Source: Bostrychus sinensis (lineage: Eukaryota > Chordata > Actinopteri > Gobiiformes > Eleotridae). Taken from it: a stretch of 64,000 bases of DNA. The notes beneath the pieces were generated by a model. It searched no databases, was not told the origin of the DNA, and saw nothing but the letters and a program-made list of their open reading frames with translations. Below, one piece after another: positions 35,866 through 47,319 of the stretch. Within the stretch, counting starts at the first letter, position 1. Every line of letters starts with the position of its first letter. The stretch lies in NCBI GenBank assembly GCA_020698575.1, contig CM036244.1, forward strand, positions 23,965,034 to 24,029,033. The letters are read 5' to 3'. The translations under genes and the position numbers were made by a program.

Positions 35866-35987
35866 CCTGGCTGCTTGGATTTCGAGAGCTTGTCATTTGA
35901 TTTTGAAGAGCACTAACTCAATGACACTTTTTCCACTTAAAGATAGATTGCAGCTTGCAGCTTCTCTCCTTTTATATTGGGTCAGTC
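35866..35987 (+). repeat. Local duplication, copy 2 (partner 35280-35436)
   Basis: Second copy of the block, shorter by about 35 bp owing to a deletion between the CACTTTTTCCAC and AGATTGCAGC parts. Confidence 0.65.
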
Positions 35988-36099
35988 CCATCTGCCTCCT
36001 TAAAACAATATTACAAAGTTTAAAAAAAAAGAAAAGAAGTAATTTCCACGTTTTACCTGTTACCACCCAGTGCAGAGCGGGTGACTCTTGGTGAACCTT

Positions 36100-37650
36100 A
36101 GCGCGGCTCCTCAAAGCGTCTCCACTGCAGAAGCATAACACAGCGCGGTATAAGAGCAGGGGTGCACACAGAGCTTAACCTCCCGGCTGACAGAGACATG
36201 TGAGGGGTGGGTTTGCATGCGGCTTGCATCAGGGTGCCAGTGGGAGGTGTGGAGTGTCTGAGGCAGGCTTCCACATCGTCTGATCCCCAGCCCGTGGGCA
36301 TGGGGGAAGCTGCCTCTTCCTGAGATTTCACACTGCTCCTCTCTGTTTGATTGCAAATGCTGCCTCTCCCCACCAGCGGCATGTGCCATACAGCTATGAT
36401 CGATGGCGAACGAATATGAGCGACCCACAGCTCATAGAGGGAGGAAGAAAACTCTCGCTAGCAGCATTTGGGGAGAGTGATATTAATGATATTTCTGCCT
36501 TCTCAGCAAACAGTTTATGTGGGAAATTACTGAGAAAGTTCCCAGAAACAAAATGAACAAGAGGGGACATCTCGCCACTGAGCAGTCATGGCTTGTGCTG
36601 GCTATCAGTGTAATAACTATGTGTGAATGCATTCTGTGGTTGTCATCTTCTGGAAGCGAAAACAACAAGAAACCAGGGTTTTGTATTTCTTTAGCTGTGG
36701 CATGTCAAGTCTTGTTATGCAGGTGCTCTGAACAGTTTCTCACTGTAAGCAGAAGCAAACCAAAAAAACAGGCTTTTTTTTTTTGTCCTCCAGTGGGGTG
36801 CATTTTTAAGAGGGAAACTGGCTACGAGCACACAAACACTGTGTTGACATGCACATTCTCCTTGCTCATTGTAACGGAATACAAAAGAAACAATAGTGGA
36901 GTTTGTAACCCCAGACATGCATTTCCACATCTCACAAGTAAAATTAGAATGTGTATGCTCGAGGGCTTTGTCACTTACTCAGTACAGAAAGTGACATGAG
37001 AGATAAAACTGCTGTTAACCATTTGCTTACAATATTGTGGTTTTATTCGTGAAATAATTGGAATGTGCTTATTGGGAGAGTGAGCTTTGTGTACCATTTA
37101 TATACACATACTCTCTTTAGCTGTGGACACAACATACAGTAGGCACTCTTTAGAAAACCGTTTGTGAGATTCAACCAACAGCTTTATAAAGGTTAATTAA
37201 TGGTTACAATCCCTTCCTTAGGCGTGTTAAAGGCTGTAAATGAAGCAATGTTAGGAGATTAAATGTTTTGGTATAAACATGATGCCATCTGAAAAAATAT
37301 ACAGAGTTTACACACATCATCAAGTCAAAATAATGTAAAATACTGTAATTAACTAGTGGTGGTGGTGCTGACATGTTTAAAAAAATAGATCTAATTAACC
37401 AAAGGCTTTAATAGGCTTTAAGGTAATTAATTAATCATGATTAACTGCATTTTTATCAAAAAGCAATATTGATATGTCAGAAATACAATATAGGAGCTTA
37501 TTTGTATGTTCATTTATAATTTATGTCATAAGATGTTCTGCCATCTGATTTAAGCAAACAAACTTAACATCTTACATTAATGGAGCTTGGGTTAATAACC
37601 CTTCACTATTTGTGAACGCCTCTTGGTTATTTTTGGAACTGCTCATTTTG
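36100..37650. other. Intron DNA, nothing recognised
   Basis: 36100-36480 is GC-richer with open frames on both strands that mask each other; no product is recognisable. The rest is AT-rich intron without named repeats. Confidence 0.4.
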
Positions 37651-37661
37651 GGGCACTATTA

Positions 37662-38164
37662 CACTGAACAAAAATATAAACACAATACTTTTTTTGAGCC
37701 CATTTTTCATCAGCTGATCTCAAAGATCTAAGACTTTTTCTATGTACACAAAAGGCCTTCTCTCAAATATTGTTCACAAATCTGTCAAAATCTGTGTTAG
37801 TGAGCACTTCTCCTTTGCTCAGATAATTCATCCACCTCACAGGTGTGGTATATCAAGATGCTGATCAGACTGCATGAATATTGCACAGGTGTGCCTTAGG
37901 TTGGCCACAATAAAAGGCCACACTAAAATGTGCAGTTTTATCACATGGCACAATGCCACAGATGTCTCAAGTTTTGAGGGAGCGTGCAGTTGGCTGCTGA
38001 CTGCAGGAATGTCCACCAGAGCTTTTGCCTGTGAATTGAATGTATATTTCTCTACCATAAGTCATCTCCAAAGGCGTTTCAGAAAATTTAGCAGTACATC
38101 CAACTGACCTAACAACTGCAGACCACGTGTAACCACACCAGCCCCGGACCTCCACATCCAGCTT
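37662..38164 (+). mobile_element. Tc1/mariner remnant: left end and start of a broken transposase gene
   Basis: Starts after a TA with CACTGAACAAAAATATAAAC, the left terminus of a well-known fish Tc1-like element, and runs in consensus order through TCTAAGACTTTTTCTATGTA, CAAAAGGCCTTCTC, CACCTCACAGGTGTGG and CACAATAAAAGGCCAC. It then enters the DNA-binding N-terminal part of the transposase, where LTAGMSTRAFACELNV and FSTISHLQRRFRKF can be read near 37995-38090. The frame is degraded around its start, and the element ends abruptly near 38164, so the catalytic domain and right end are missing. It is a dead fragment, directly joined to a SINE fragment. Confidence 0.85.
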
Positions 38165-38222
38165 TTACCCCTGAACTAGAACCAGGTCTGAGTCCTGGTC
38201 TGGGCTTTATATCTTTACCATA
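38165..38222 (+). repeat. SINE family A fragment fused to the Tc1 remnant
   Basis: Reads TTTACCCCTGAACTAGAACC, then AGTCCTGGTCTGGGC, then TATATCTTTACCAT. The head before TTTACCC is replaced by the Tc1 remnant. Confidence 0.6.
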
Positions 38223-38229
38223 GCCAGCA

Positions 38230-39070
38230 AAATTAATACACTTCAAACATCTTTCATAAATGGCTCCAGTTACATTTAGCACAATCTTTTCACTGATAAG
38301 ACATCAATTATGTATCAATGACCAAATTAATATAACAAGCTCACTTTAAAACCCTTAGCCTTTATTATTAACTGCAGGACTGATGACTTATCGGAAATGG
38401 CTTTATAGTCTAATTAAATTTGCAGTGGTAGCTAGTGATAAATTGTTAATTAAATAATTTTAGGTGGTGTAGCCTAGTAGGATTATACACCAAAAACAGT
38501 TCCATAGCCAGCAACCAAGACTTCAAATCCAATTATTTTTTCTTAGAAGGCGGATTACAGTATTCTTAGAAACCCTATACCTTCCCTTCAATTAAAAGAC
38601 AATAGCAACCTCTGAATGTGGGATTCAAAACCCTGGGGAGCGCTGCCCTGGGTCTCTAATTGTAAGCTCTTAACTGTTTTGGTGAAAGCAAGTTAATCAA
38701 TTTTCACTCCAGTTGTCCGGCGGAAAAGTGATGTGAGGTCTAGAATTAGTATTGATGTTAATGGCACATGCGTCAAAGAGTGGCTCTCGGAGATGTATGC
38801 TTGCTGACACAGGCTGATGAGCGGTCGGGAAGAGCCGGGGCGAGATGCATCACTGGTCCGATGTTATATACCTCCTTGTCAGTTCTCTTCCAGTCCACCA
38901 TTTTGTCTCGGACTTCCTTTTATTTGGACGCCTGCCTTTTGTATCCACTGCATATCCGACGAAGCCTTATAGCACCTTAGCTGACAGATCGTGCCATGCA
39001 ACCGGTTCTCCAATTGGGAAGTATCCTGTGTGATGTGTCAGCCGAGTCAAACTACAGCACACACTCAGGA
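38230..39070. other. Intron DNA, nothing recognised
   Basis: No named repeat or exon recognised; several TTAATTA-type AT-rich motifs. Confidence 0.4.
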
Positions 39071-39076
39071 CAGATA

Positions 39077-39221
39077 CAACCCCAATTCTGGCACTGTGTA
39101 CAGTGTAAATAAAAACAAAATACAACACACATATACAACATATAAAAAGTTGAAATGTAGATATTTTACCATTTAATTTTGAATTTGATGGCAGCAACAA
39201 AAAGCTAACTCCAGCTCTCTC

Positions 39222-39268
<47 letters not shown>

Positions 39269-39420
39269 AAACTTTTAAGTTAGGGCTTCATCCCAACTTT
39301 TTGTGAAGAGCTGCCATCAGATTGAAATTATTTTGTTGTTTATGTTCTATACTGGATAAAATATGGTTTTGCAGATTATGCTTTTATTTATATTTTACAC
39401 CATTTCTGGAATTGGGGTTG
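39077..39420. mobile_element. Tc1-like MITE with TA flanks and an (AT)n centre
   Basis: A 344-bp element flanked by TA (39075-39076 and 39421-39422). The left end CAACCCCAATTCTGGCACTG and the right end, reverse complemented, CAACCCCAATTCCAGAAATG, share the first 12 bases and then diverge, with later blocks (GTGTA, AAATAAAA) still aligned. The interior has GATGGCAGCAACAAAAAGCT on one side and AGAGCTGCCATCAGATTGAA on the other. An (AT)20 tract at 39226-39265 occupies the centre. No coding capacity. Confidence 0.82.
39226..39265. repeat. (AT)n microsatellite at the MITE centre
   Basis: About 20 uninterrupted TA units lying close to the midpoint of the palindromic Tc1-like MITE, where the two arms meet. 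Confidence 0.95.
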
Positions 39421-40037
39421 TAGAAACGCATTTGAGACATCAACCCAGGACATGGAAAGCCAGTGAATTATGTTACAGTTGCTTTTGTGAGTTCTGTAAT
39501 CACAACTCAGAGGTGTTGCTAAAATGCCTTTGTAGAGACAGTCTTGACATTATGTTTTGCTTGCTGGGCCAATTACTGACTGTAAATTGCATTTTGAACC
39601 CTGACAACACAATATTGATCTGCGGTGGCTGCCAAATGAAAAAAAAAAAGAACAAACTAAAATTATTTATCGTTAGCATTAAGTCGTACATCTTGATTTA
39701 TTTATATTTTAAGTCACATCATCAAACAATAAAGGAGTTAATAGATTTTTCTATATATTTTCTATATAGGAATTATTGTCAGAGCAGAGCTGCCATTGTT
39801 TGTCAAGATAACTTCACGCTGAGAGGAAATGACGCCTGCATCGTTCAACTTAAATCTTTTATTAGAGCACTCAGCGTGGATGATAAACAACATTATATGC
39901 TGAGCTCAATCTTGTATTCATGCAGTGAGGGCTTCAGGGACTCACAGTTAAATGTGGACTGGGAGTTTAAGAGGTAAGAGGTAGACAACACTGCTGACTA
40001 AATTTAGCCATTTGCATTGCAGGTAATGGGAATGAAC

Positions 40038-40196
40038 AGTGGAATATTTATTGTGCCTACAGCTAATGTATAAAGTGAATTATTTAACACGTAGAGACAC
40101 TTAATCACACATGTCTCGTAGTTGTACAAGACGAGAATCCAACTAATGCAATGGTATGTTACAGTAATGCCCAGCAATCTTTCACTAATAGCTTTC
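40038..40196 (+). repeat. Local duplication, copy 1 (partner 40318-40475)
   Basis: Matches 40318-40475 in order: AGTGGAATATTTATTG, CTACAGCTAATGTAT, ATTTAACACG, GAGACAC, CTTAATCACA, CTAATGCAATGGTATGTTAC and AGTAATG.CCA. The period is 280 bp. The spacer carries imperfect ACTACTACT runs. Confidence 0.75.
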
Positions 40197-40317
40197 TAAT
40201 ACTGCTGTTGCTACTACTATTACAACTAACACAGCTCATACAGCTACTACTACTACAACTCTTTACGCTTTTAGAGATGTTAAAATGTATATTAAATTAG
40301 CACTACTACTGCTGAAG

Positions 40318-40475
40318 AGTGGAATATTTATTGTCTCTACAGCTAATGTATGAAATAAATGATTTAACACGGAGACACTCTTAATCACAGGTGTCGGGCT
40401 GAACAAATGGTGCTACAAGGCGTGAATGCAGCTAATGCAATGGTATGTTACAGTAATGTCCAACAGTTTTTCACT
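40318..40475 (+). repeat. Local duplication, copy 2 (partner 40038-40196)
   Basis: Second copy of the 158-159-bp block, with a few small indels relative to copy 1. Confidence 0.75.
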
Positions 40476-41009
40476 GTATTTTTAATAGCAACATCTAATA
40501 ACCCCCACTGCACACTTCTGACACGGCTGGAATAGGAAGTCTTACATTTTCTATTCTGTGTAATTTAATTAAAAAAAGGCTCAAAGAAATGTAGACTAAA
40601 TCCCTGTAGTGTGGGGTTGTGACTGGACACTCAATAGCGTTGGTGATTTCATTAGGCGAGCCTCATTGCAAATTCTGCACAGGTCAAGCTGGAGAGAGGG
40701 GAAAGGCTAGTCATCAGGTTGAAGCAGTTCATACAAGATCGGCTCGCGTTTGTTTTAAAGATACATACTGTACCAATAATAGAACCACTTATTTCTGTGG
40801 AATCTATGGGTTAGAGGTGGAGTACACCCTGGACACTGGCAGACACTTAAAGGCAAATGTCAATAAATTATAGTATGGTGGAAAAGTCAATGCATTTCAG
40901 CAGCTCAATTCAAAGAGAAACCTTATACATTGATCCAGTACACACAGTGAAATAGTTCAAGCATTTGATTTAATATATTTTTTTTAATTGTTATTTTTTT
41001 GATTTTCTC

Positions 41010-41170
41010 TCTCAGTGGTCGCCACAGCAAAACAAATGCCTTCGTGTGTGCACAGATTTGCATACTGACTTAGCAAGTTTAAGGTCAGATGCCCTTTCTA
41101 AGTCAACCCTCTCCATTCATTCGGAATTGGAACTGGCACCAAGACTACAATGGCGTGAACCCCCATGGCT
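41010..41170 (+). repeat. Teleost GGGGTCGCCACAG repeat, copy 2
   Basis: Carries CAGTGGTCGCCACAGCAAAA, AGATTTGCATACTGACTT, AGATGCCCTTTCTAAGTCAA, CCCTCTCCATTCATT and GGAACTGGCACCAAGA, in the family order. Confidence 0.7.
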
Positions 41171-41229
41171 GGATTAAAATGAGAATATTACATAATTATC
41201 ATAATAATTACAATGAAAATAAATGACAG

Positions 41230-41410
41230 CTTGACTCTGGGTGTACTGAATCTCTATAATGTGGCTTTATTGTATATCGCAGGCAAGAAGTGACAGGAAA
41301 TCATGGGGGAGAGAGCAGGGAGAGACATTTGGGAAAAGTGTTGGAGTCTGAACTCAAACCCACATTGCCGAGGCAGGTTGTAGCTGCCCTGCGTATGTGC
41401 CATGCTCTAC
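41230..41410 (-). repeat. tRNA-derived SINE, inverted (family B)
   Basis: Contains AAGAAGTGACAGGAAATCAT, GGGGGAGAGAGCAGGGAGAG, ACATTTGGGAAAAG and then TCTGAACTCAAACCCACATT, the complement of a B-box region. This is the layout of a very common fish tRNA-SINE read from its 3' end. A probable second member lies at 45185-45315. Confidence 0.65.
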
Positions 41411-42469
41411 TTTAATTAAGCTTCGGCTTATTTCTGAAGCTATTCTCAGCACCTATGGGCCTGAGGTGGGGTACACCCTGGACAATGTAAAGACAAACAC
41501 AGACATCTTGTCATTTGAACATTCATGTACTATGGCTAATTTACATTCACTAATTTAAAACATTACATTGAAACATATAGTCCATCGTGTCACTTCTTAT
41601 TTGACACCAGAGGTTTACATAAATACAAGCTAAACACCGCCATTGACTCTCTTCTCTTTTGTGGCGCCTGGCTGATAAAAATATTTCACACTTAATGATT
41701 GTTGACAGCGCCGAGGTTGAAAGCTGAGACTCCAAAAATATATATATATTTTTTGTAACTGCGAATACTGTCATGATAATTAGACGGGCCGTTTTATCAC
41801 ACAACCCTAGTCTGATTACTCGCTGACATTTAGTGGAGGAGTCACTTGTCTATTCCTGTCGCACACACCCAGCGTCTTTCTTCTTCTCTTGTCTGAATGT
41901 CTCTTTATTGGTTGCAGCCTTTGAAGATTTCCACCCGCTTTAGGCTTTTACATTTGCACTCCATGGCTCTTTTCAACCGCACTGGCGACTCACTGGCCTC
42001 ATACCAGCAGGTTTCTTCTTTTTTTTTTTTTTTCCATTTTGCGGCAAATGAAACCTATTTAGTTGTACTCTAAATATCTCCTTTTTTTACGCCAAGAGAA
42101 ACACTTACAGTAATGGGCTTTCAGCTTGCAATATGTACAGTAACTGCTTTTACCTTTTATTTGTCGCCCCCGTTCTAATCGTTCTCGGAGAGGCTTTCTT
42201 CTTGAAAATATTTGCGCTTAATTACACCAGGGGGAAAGATGAAAGTGCTCTTCAAGTTGCTTTAACATCTTTATAGGACTTTTCCACTTATTAAAAAGCC
42301 ATAATTGTGCCTAATTATCAACTTATATATATTCAACCACAACATGCAAAACAAAAGGCTCTTATATTCTAATATATGTAGCACAGATAGTTTAAGAAGT
42401 GATTTTTCTCCCATTTAATCCTATATACCGTACTGCCTTTATACTGGGTTTTTTTCATGTTGCTCTTGA

Positions 42470-42600
42470 AATGAAGGAAGTACTTAAAGTCTGTATTCAA
42501 GAACTGTTACTTCACATTTATATTCACCAAAGAGAAGTAACTGTACTCAAAAAAAGGTTAGTTGAGTAAAAGTAAAACATCTTGAGTTGGTTATTGGATG
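42470..42600. repeat. Fragment related to AAGTAAAAGTA-type hAT MITEs
   Basis: Contains GAAGGAAGTACTTAAAG, GAAGTAACTGTACTC and GTTGAGTAAAAGTAAAAC, resembling internal parts of the MITE family at 31136-31671. No termini are visible. Confidence 0.35.
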
Positions 42601-42719
42601 TTTATTAATTGCTACTACTATAGTACTATTACTATTACTTCTCACTTTGCCTTTGCTTAAAAATACTGACTCAGGAAAAAGTTTATGGTATAAAGAAATG
42701 TAACAAAAAAAAAAAAAAG

Positions 42720-43330
42720 AGATTAAAGTATGAAGCGACCCTCCAGCTCTGTTGACATGTAAAACCAATGTCTGTTTATTCTGGCTCCCCTTTCGATCAC
42801 AACATTTATTTCTGCTAATTCTGCTTTTGATGCATGTGCAGGACCCTTTGCCTGGAAGCGCTAGCATTAGCAGCCTAATTAGCCTATGCACCTGCATCCA
42901 TGTGACTACAGGGGAAGCTGACTGCGCCACCTTTTTGTAGTGGGACATTTCCACTGCTCCACTGTGTTTTGTGTGAAACATTGTTTTTTGCCTGTGGCGA
43001 TGGTTACTGCAGACAACTTTTATCAGTTCATCATAACATCGTCATATCTACAGCCCGAGTGGTCAGGCTGTCCTAATCAGATTGAAAACAGCGCTGCAGT
43101 GTGGACTACTCCAGACAAAAGGCATGTATCAGCACAAGAGATGCAGATTAAAATAATAAAGTGGTTATGCTGAATCTTAATTTTCAGGTCAATTATAAGC
43201 AAACATCTTCCTGAAATCTTGAGATATTACAATTTCACTAATAACAACCCTGGAGATGCTACAGCTTCATTTGGCTGTTTACAGAAGATAGATTTGCAAC
43301 GTGACTTGAGGTTCAAACAGTTAGTATCCA
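42720..43330. other. Intron DNA, nothing recognised
   Basis: No named repeat. Open frames on both strands (42547-42981 and 42752-43173) overlap each other and have no recognisable product. Confidence 0.4.
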
Positions 43331-43340
43331 GCTTTTTGCA

Positions 43341-43341
43341 A

Positions 43342-43369
<28 letters not shown>
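43341..43369. repeat. Poly-T tract
   Basis: About 28 consecutive T residues on the plus strand; no retroposon body recognised on either side. Confidence 0.9.
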
Positions 43370-43373
<4 letters not shown>

Positions 43374-43454
43374 AAATGCACCATAAAACCACGACATTTA
43401 ATCACCTTAATCACCTACTTCCACTTATACCCATTAGGGGTTGTTGGCTTAAGA

Positions 43455-43834
43455 TAGGGTCACCAGATTTTTAGACACAAAAACTGGAACACATTATTTT
43501 CCACTAATCACGGTGAATTTGAACTCAACAAGTCCATACAATTTTCTGTCCTGTCATTAAAGAACATGACATTTGGGCTTAAGTTTCGAATTTTAATAGC
43601 AATTTATTAAAAAAAAATAAATAATTGTATTTAAATTGAAAATGATAATAATTTTAGTGTCAAACGTCTTAAGACTAATGTGTTTTTATTTTCCTGTGCT
43701 TTTTGGTTGGTTAAAATAGGGGACACTGGGACATGGTTTGTTGAAAACTCGGACATATTGTTTTTACAAATCTGTCTTGGGACATGGGACAAGGAGCCTA
43801 AAACTGAGTTAAATAAGGACGTCTGGTCACCCTA
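43455..43834. mobile_element. hAT-type MITE with exact 8-bp target duplication
   Basis: A 380-bp element with perfect 13-bp terminal inverted repeats TAGGGTCACCAGA / TCTGGTCACCCTA and the 8-bp target duplication GCTTAAGA at 43447-43454 and 43835-43842. The inner ends carry GACA and GGACA motifs (ACTGGAACACA, GGGGACACTGGGACATG, GGACGTCTGG) of the fish and vertebrate repeat family with GGTGACCAGACGTCC ends. No coding capacity. Confidence 0.9.
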
Positions 43835-43989
43835 GCTTAAGACTGTCCCAGCATCTGAAACAATGGCTTTTTCACATAAATTCAATAAACTGTTTATGTA
43901 GTCAAGTCAATTTATTTCAGTTGTAGTAAAGAAAAAATATTAGATTTAGTACACACAGAAAGAATAATTTCAAACTTCTTTACTTCCAG

Positions 43990-44165
43990 CCTTTCTCTTT
44001 CAGTGTACCCCCATTTCCAAACATCTGCCTCCTACTGTGCAATAATTTGCATTATAATTTGGGATAGGTTTTACTACAGATGCCCTTCCTGACACAACCC
44101 ACTCCATTTAACTAGGCTTGGGGCTGACACAAAGGAGTAAACTGGTTTCTAACTCCTAGCTGGAT
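43990..44165 (+). repeat. Teleost GGGGTCGCCACAG repeat, copy 3
   Basis: Carries CTGCCTCCTACTGTGCAATA, GGGATAGGTTTTAC, AGATGCCCTTCCTGACACAA, CCCACTCCATTTAAC and GGCTTGGGGCTGACACAAAG, the best-preserved central part of this family here. Confidence 0.75.
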
Positions 44166-44689
44166 GTCTTGAAAATGTTTACTATGTGTGAACTGAATCT
44201 ATGCATTACACTTTGAACTGAACTACTGGCATAATTTCCCTTAAATATTCCACAGTAATCCATTTTTTTTTACATATTTATTTACAGTAGAGACATATCC
44301 AGACAACAATTACCATTCACTCACTATGGGCAACGTATATTCATCAATTCATGTACTGTAGTAAAAATATTACACTGAGATATATTGTCTATCTTGCCAA
44401 CATGACTGACAATACACTCACACATTCATAACAAACCTCTACTCCTGAACAACACGATTGGATTGCGGGACAATTTACAACATGATGGAATATGAAAATT
44501 ACCTTTTGTATGGAAGAGAAGCAAAGAAGAAAAAAAAAAGTAGCAGCCTTAGCCTCTCCTTGGAATCGTGACAATGCTTTATTCGGGAAAGAAAGGGTGA
44601 GAAAGACGTCACACAGAATAAGAAGCGTGAGTGAGTATGTAATTATTAAGGAGTGAGTGTAAATTTGCAGCTCTAAATATGGACATAAA

Positions 44690-44850
44690 GAGAGGCGCTG
44701 AGCACACGGGCCGGCGGGGGGGCGTCATGTGAGCTTCTCCAGCCAGCGTGGTGCCCTCTCCCCCGCCGCTCCTAACTGATCTACACATCCACCGCCTCTG
44801 ATTGACTTTTGGAGAGGGGCCCGCTACAATGAACAGAGGTCAATATTCAT
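44690..44850. other. GC- and CpG-rich island inside the intron
   Basis: A compact patch (GGGCCGGCGGGGGGGCGTC, CCCCCGCCGCTCC, CACCGCCTCTG) with several CpGs in AT-rich intron. No exon frame is convincing. Candidate intronic regulatory element. Confidence 0.35.
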
Positions 44851-45184
44851 ACGGTTCGACTGGGAGGTTAAAACCCCACAAAGTGAAATAATCGGCCAAA
44901 AGCAATTACAAAGACAGTCGTTTACATGCAGGTAGGGAAATTGGAATTATTGCCTATATTAGTTATTAAACTATATTAAACTAAATGTCTCAGTCCTATT
45001 GGGGGTCAGTCATTTTCTTTTAATCGCACTAACACACCTGGATAATGTACATGGCTTGATGCCATTAAGGTCACAGAGGCAGCACATAGTAAACAAGCAG
45101 CGTTTAGAGTAATATTCCCACATTTTTAGACCCATCTTTTTGGTCACTCTGTCACAAGAGAGCTTTTAGAAGTGAAAGCTTGTT

Positions 45185-45315
45185 GCTGTATGGCTCAGTG
45201 GTAGAGTTGCAGCACATATACAGGGCAATTATAGCCTGCCTGGGTGTCATGGATTTGAGTCCAGACAGTTTGCCGAATGTCTCTCCATGCTCTCTGTCTG
45301 TCCTATCAATAAAAC
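45185..45315 (+). repeat. tRNA-derived SINE (family B)
   Basis: Head TATGGCTCAGTGGTAGAGTT (A-box-like), then GTCATGGATTTGAGTCCAGA (B-box-like), then TCTCTCCATGCTCTCTGTCT and CAATAAAACC. Same layout as the inverted copy at 41230-41410. A pseudo-tRNA head, not a tRNA gene. Confidence 0.65.
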
Positions 45316-45319
45316 CTAG

Positions 45320-47300
45320 AAAATGGGAATGGTTGACTGCCAGAGCTTATAATATGTGATCTTGGGAGCCACAGTTAATAAGTATTAAACACAATTTTCT
45401 GACTTTGTTGTATGTACTTACGTCAAGGTTTTACTGTGTTTTTTTATAAATATAATCATGAATAGCCAGGTAAATTTGCTGATCTGGGGTTAATATTTAG
45501 GGCCACAAACATTTTGAGGTAACTCTCTGGAATAACTCACTACTACTAATTCCAAAAAAAACAATAATATATGAAATTAACCTTTTTTTAAACTAATGCT
45601 TTGTAAATAATAATAACAAAACTAAAAAACAAAAAACAAAACAAGTGTGCATCCTTAACTAATACTTAACTATTGCTTTGTTTTACCACATTTTGTTCCA
45701 CTTCTGAACCTGGACCACTTGAATGCAGCATTAGCCTGAGGGAAGCGACGGTTTGTTTCACTCCCCTGCGTGCAAACTCAGACAAAGTGAGAAATGTTGC
45801 TGTGAAGGCTTAATCGAGCTTTGAGTTAGATGTGGGAGATGTGATAAGCTTCAAATGATGGCCACACCTAGATTTTATGGTGGTGTCTTGTGTATTGAGA
45901 AAGCACTAAAGCAGTCATAAATGTTTGATCACATTAAAATAACACAAATGACCAGAGCGTGCACTACATTATAATAATAGCATCAAATTTTTATGAAGCA
46001 CATGGTTAAATTAGGTCACACTGAAGCACTCTAGTTCTGTCTATTGCCATACAATAAAACGGGCAGTTTTTTTAACTGCCTCTTTGGTGTATGTCTGGTT
46101 GCAGCTGTAATTTGGACACTGGGTCAACAGCAGCAACAATACAGAATGAGAGATAGCAATAAAAAACAGTACAACACGAGTAAATATCTGAATTGCCTTT
46201 TCTAAAAAGTGGCTGCACTTGCCATCTGTTTGTTTACACTGCCTGAGGTGGCTGCGAATATGATGGGAACTGTATCTCCGGGCTAGACATTGTTTCAAAG
46301 GAGATAGCTCATCAAGATGACTGACAAGCGTAGGGGTCTAGCGACATGGCCGTCTGAAAGCGAGTTAGCCGAAGGGAAAGTAAACACATTGGTATGGGAG
46401 GTATAGGTAACACAGTCCTCTAGCAGGGACCAAAGAACTGCAGCAAGATTGACATGTCAGAGGAACGAGACAGTAAAAGACGTCAAGAACGCTCCTTAAT
46501 TAAAAGCGACGACGACAGCGCGGTAAAAAGTAAAAAGCTCTATTTTGGATCGAGAAGCGAGGAAAAAGGAGTGTTGTAAAAAGAGAATATATGTGTGCCC
46601 CTGGTCCAGTGCGCTCTAACTTTTGTGCTGACTTGCACTCTCCCACTTAAGGCCTCTTGTCGTGCACTCTTCTGCAGCCATAGATCAGTCGCTGTTGGAA
46701 CCTCGCATGAATTAGCATTTTCTTTTGAGAAAATACAGTTAAAACATGATACATTTGAATGAAAAAGCCAGCTAGTGGGTTTAAAATTGTGTTATGAAGG
46801 CTAGAAATCTTCAAGAAGTGGGAACGCGGCCAGAGAAAAGTGCCATTGATCAAAAACCTTGCTCCCATAAAAACACTGGATGATTTTGTTTCGTAGTCCT
46901 GTAAACTCTTAGTTACGGCTCTTTAAATGCCAGACATGCATGTGCAGTGGCCATGAGGTTAGGGCAAGACAACATCAAGTCATTTCTATTTTGCTTTAGG
47001 CATGTGCATTATCGACAGCATGATGCACCATGTTAATGCAATGGCGCAGATTAAGAATTGATCCTTTCACTAAGTGGATATTTCCATTTGAAAAATAATG
47101 CACTGCCATCTTCCATTTTGTCCAGAAAGAACATTTTGAGAAGATTTGAGTTGGTGGGGGCCATGAGCAGCAGTGAATTCGGTGATATCCTTAGCTGACT
47201 GCGAGAAAGCCTTAAAGCAAGAGCGGCTCCATTCCTCAGTGACTCAGAAATAAGGAAATGCATGTCAGAGCCGTACAGTACCATTCTAGTCCCTCAAGTG
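45320..47300. other. Intron DNA, nothing recognised
   Basis: No named repeat or exon recognised. 46290-46560 has several CpGs and a purine-rich run but no convincing frame. Confidence 0.4.
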
Positions 47301-47319
47301 CCATCCATCATTGAAGGGT

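Noticed and set aside
36517..36999. 160-codon plus-strand frame
   Set aside because: No domain, contains a poly-T-derived Phe run, and frames on the opposite strand are equally open.
37874..38107. 77-codon open frame with helix-turn-helix-like text
   Set aside because: A degraded piece of Tc1-like transposase inside a truncated element, so reported as a mobile-element remnant and not as a gene.
39363..39977. 204-codon plus-strand open frame, the second longest in the window
   Set aside because: Its start lies inside the Tc1-like MITE end, the peptide is cysteine- and lysine-rich without any recognisable domain, and no splice signals or codon bias support it.
42547..42981. 144-codon minus-strand frame
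   Set aside because: Includes the translation of an A-rich run and an AAGTAAAAGTA-type repeat piece; no recognisable product.
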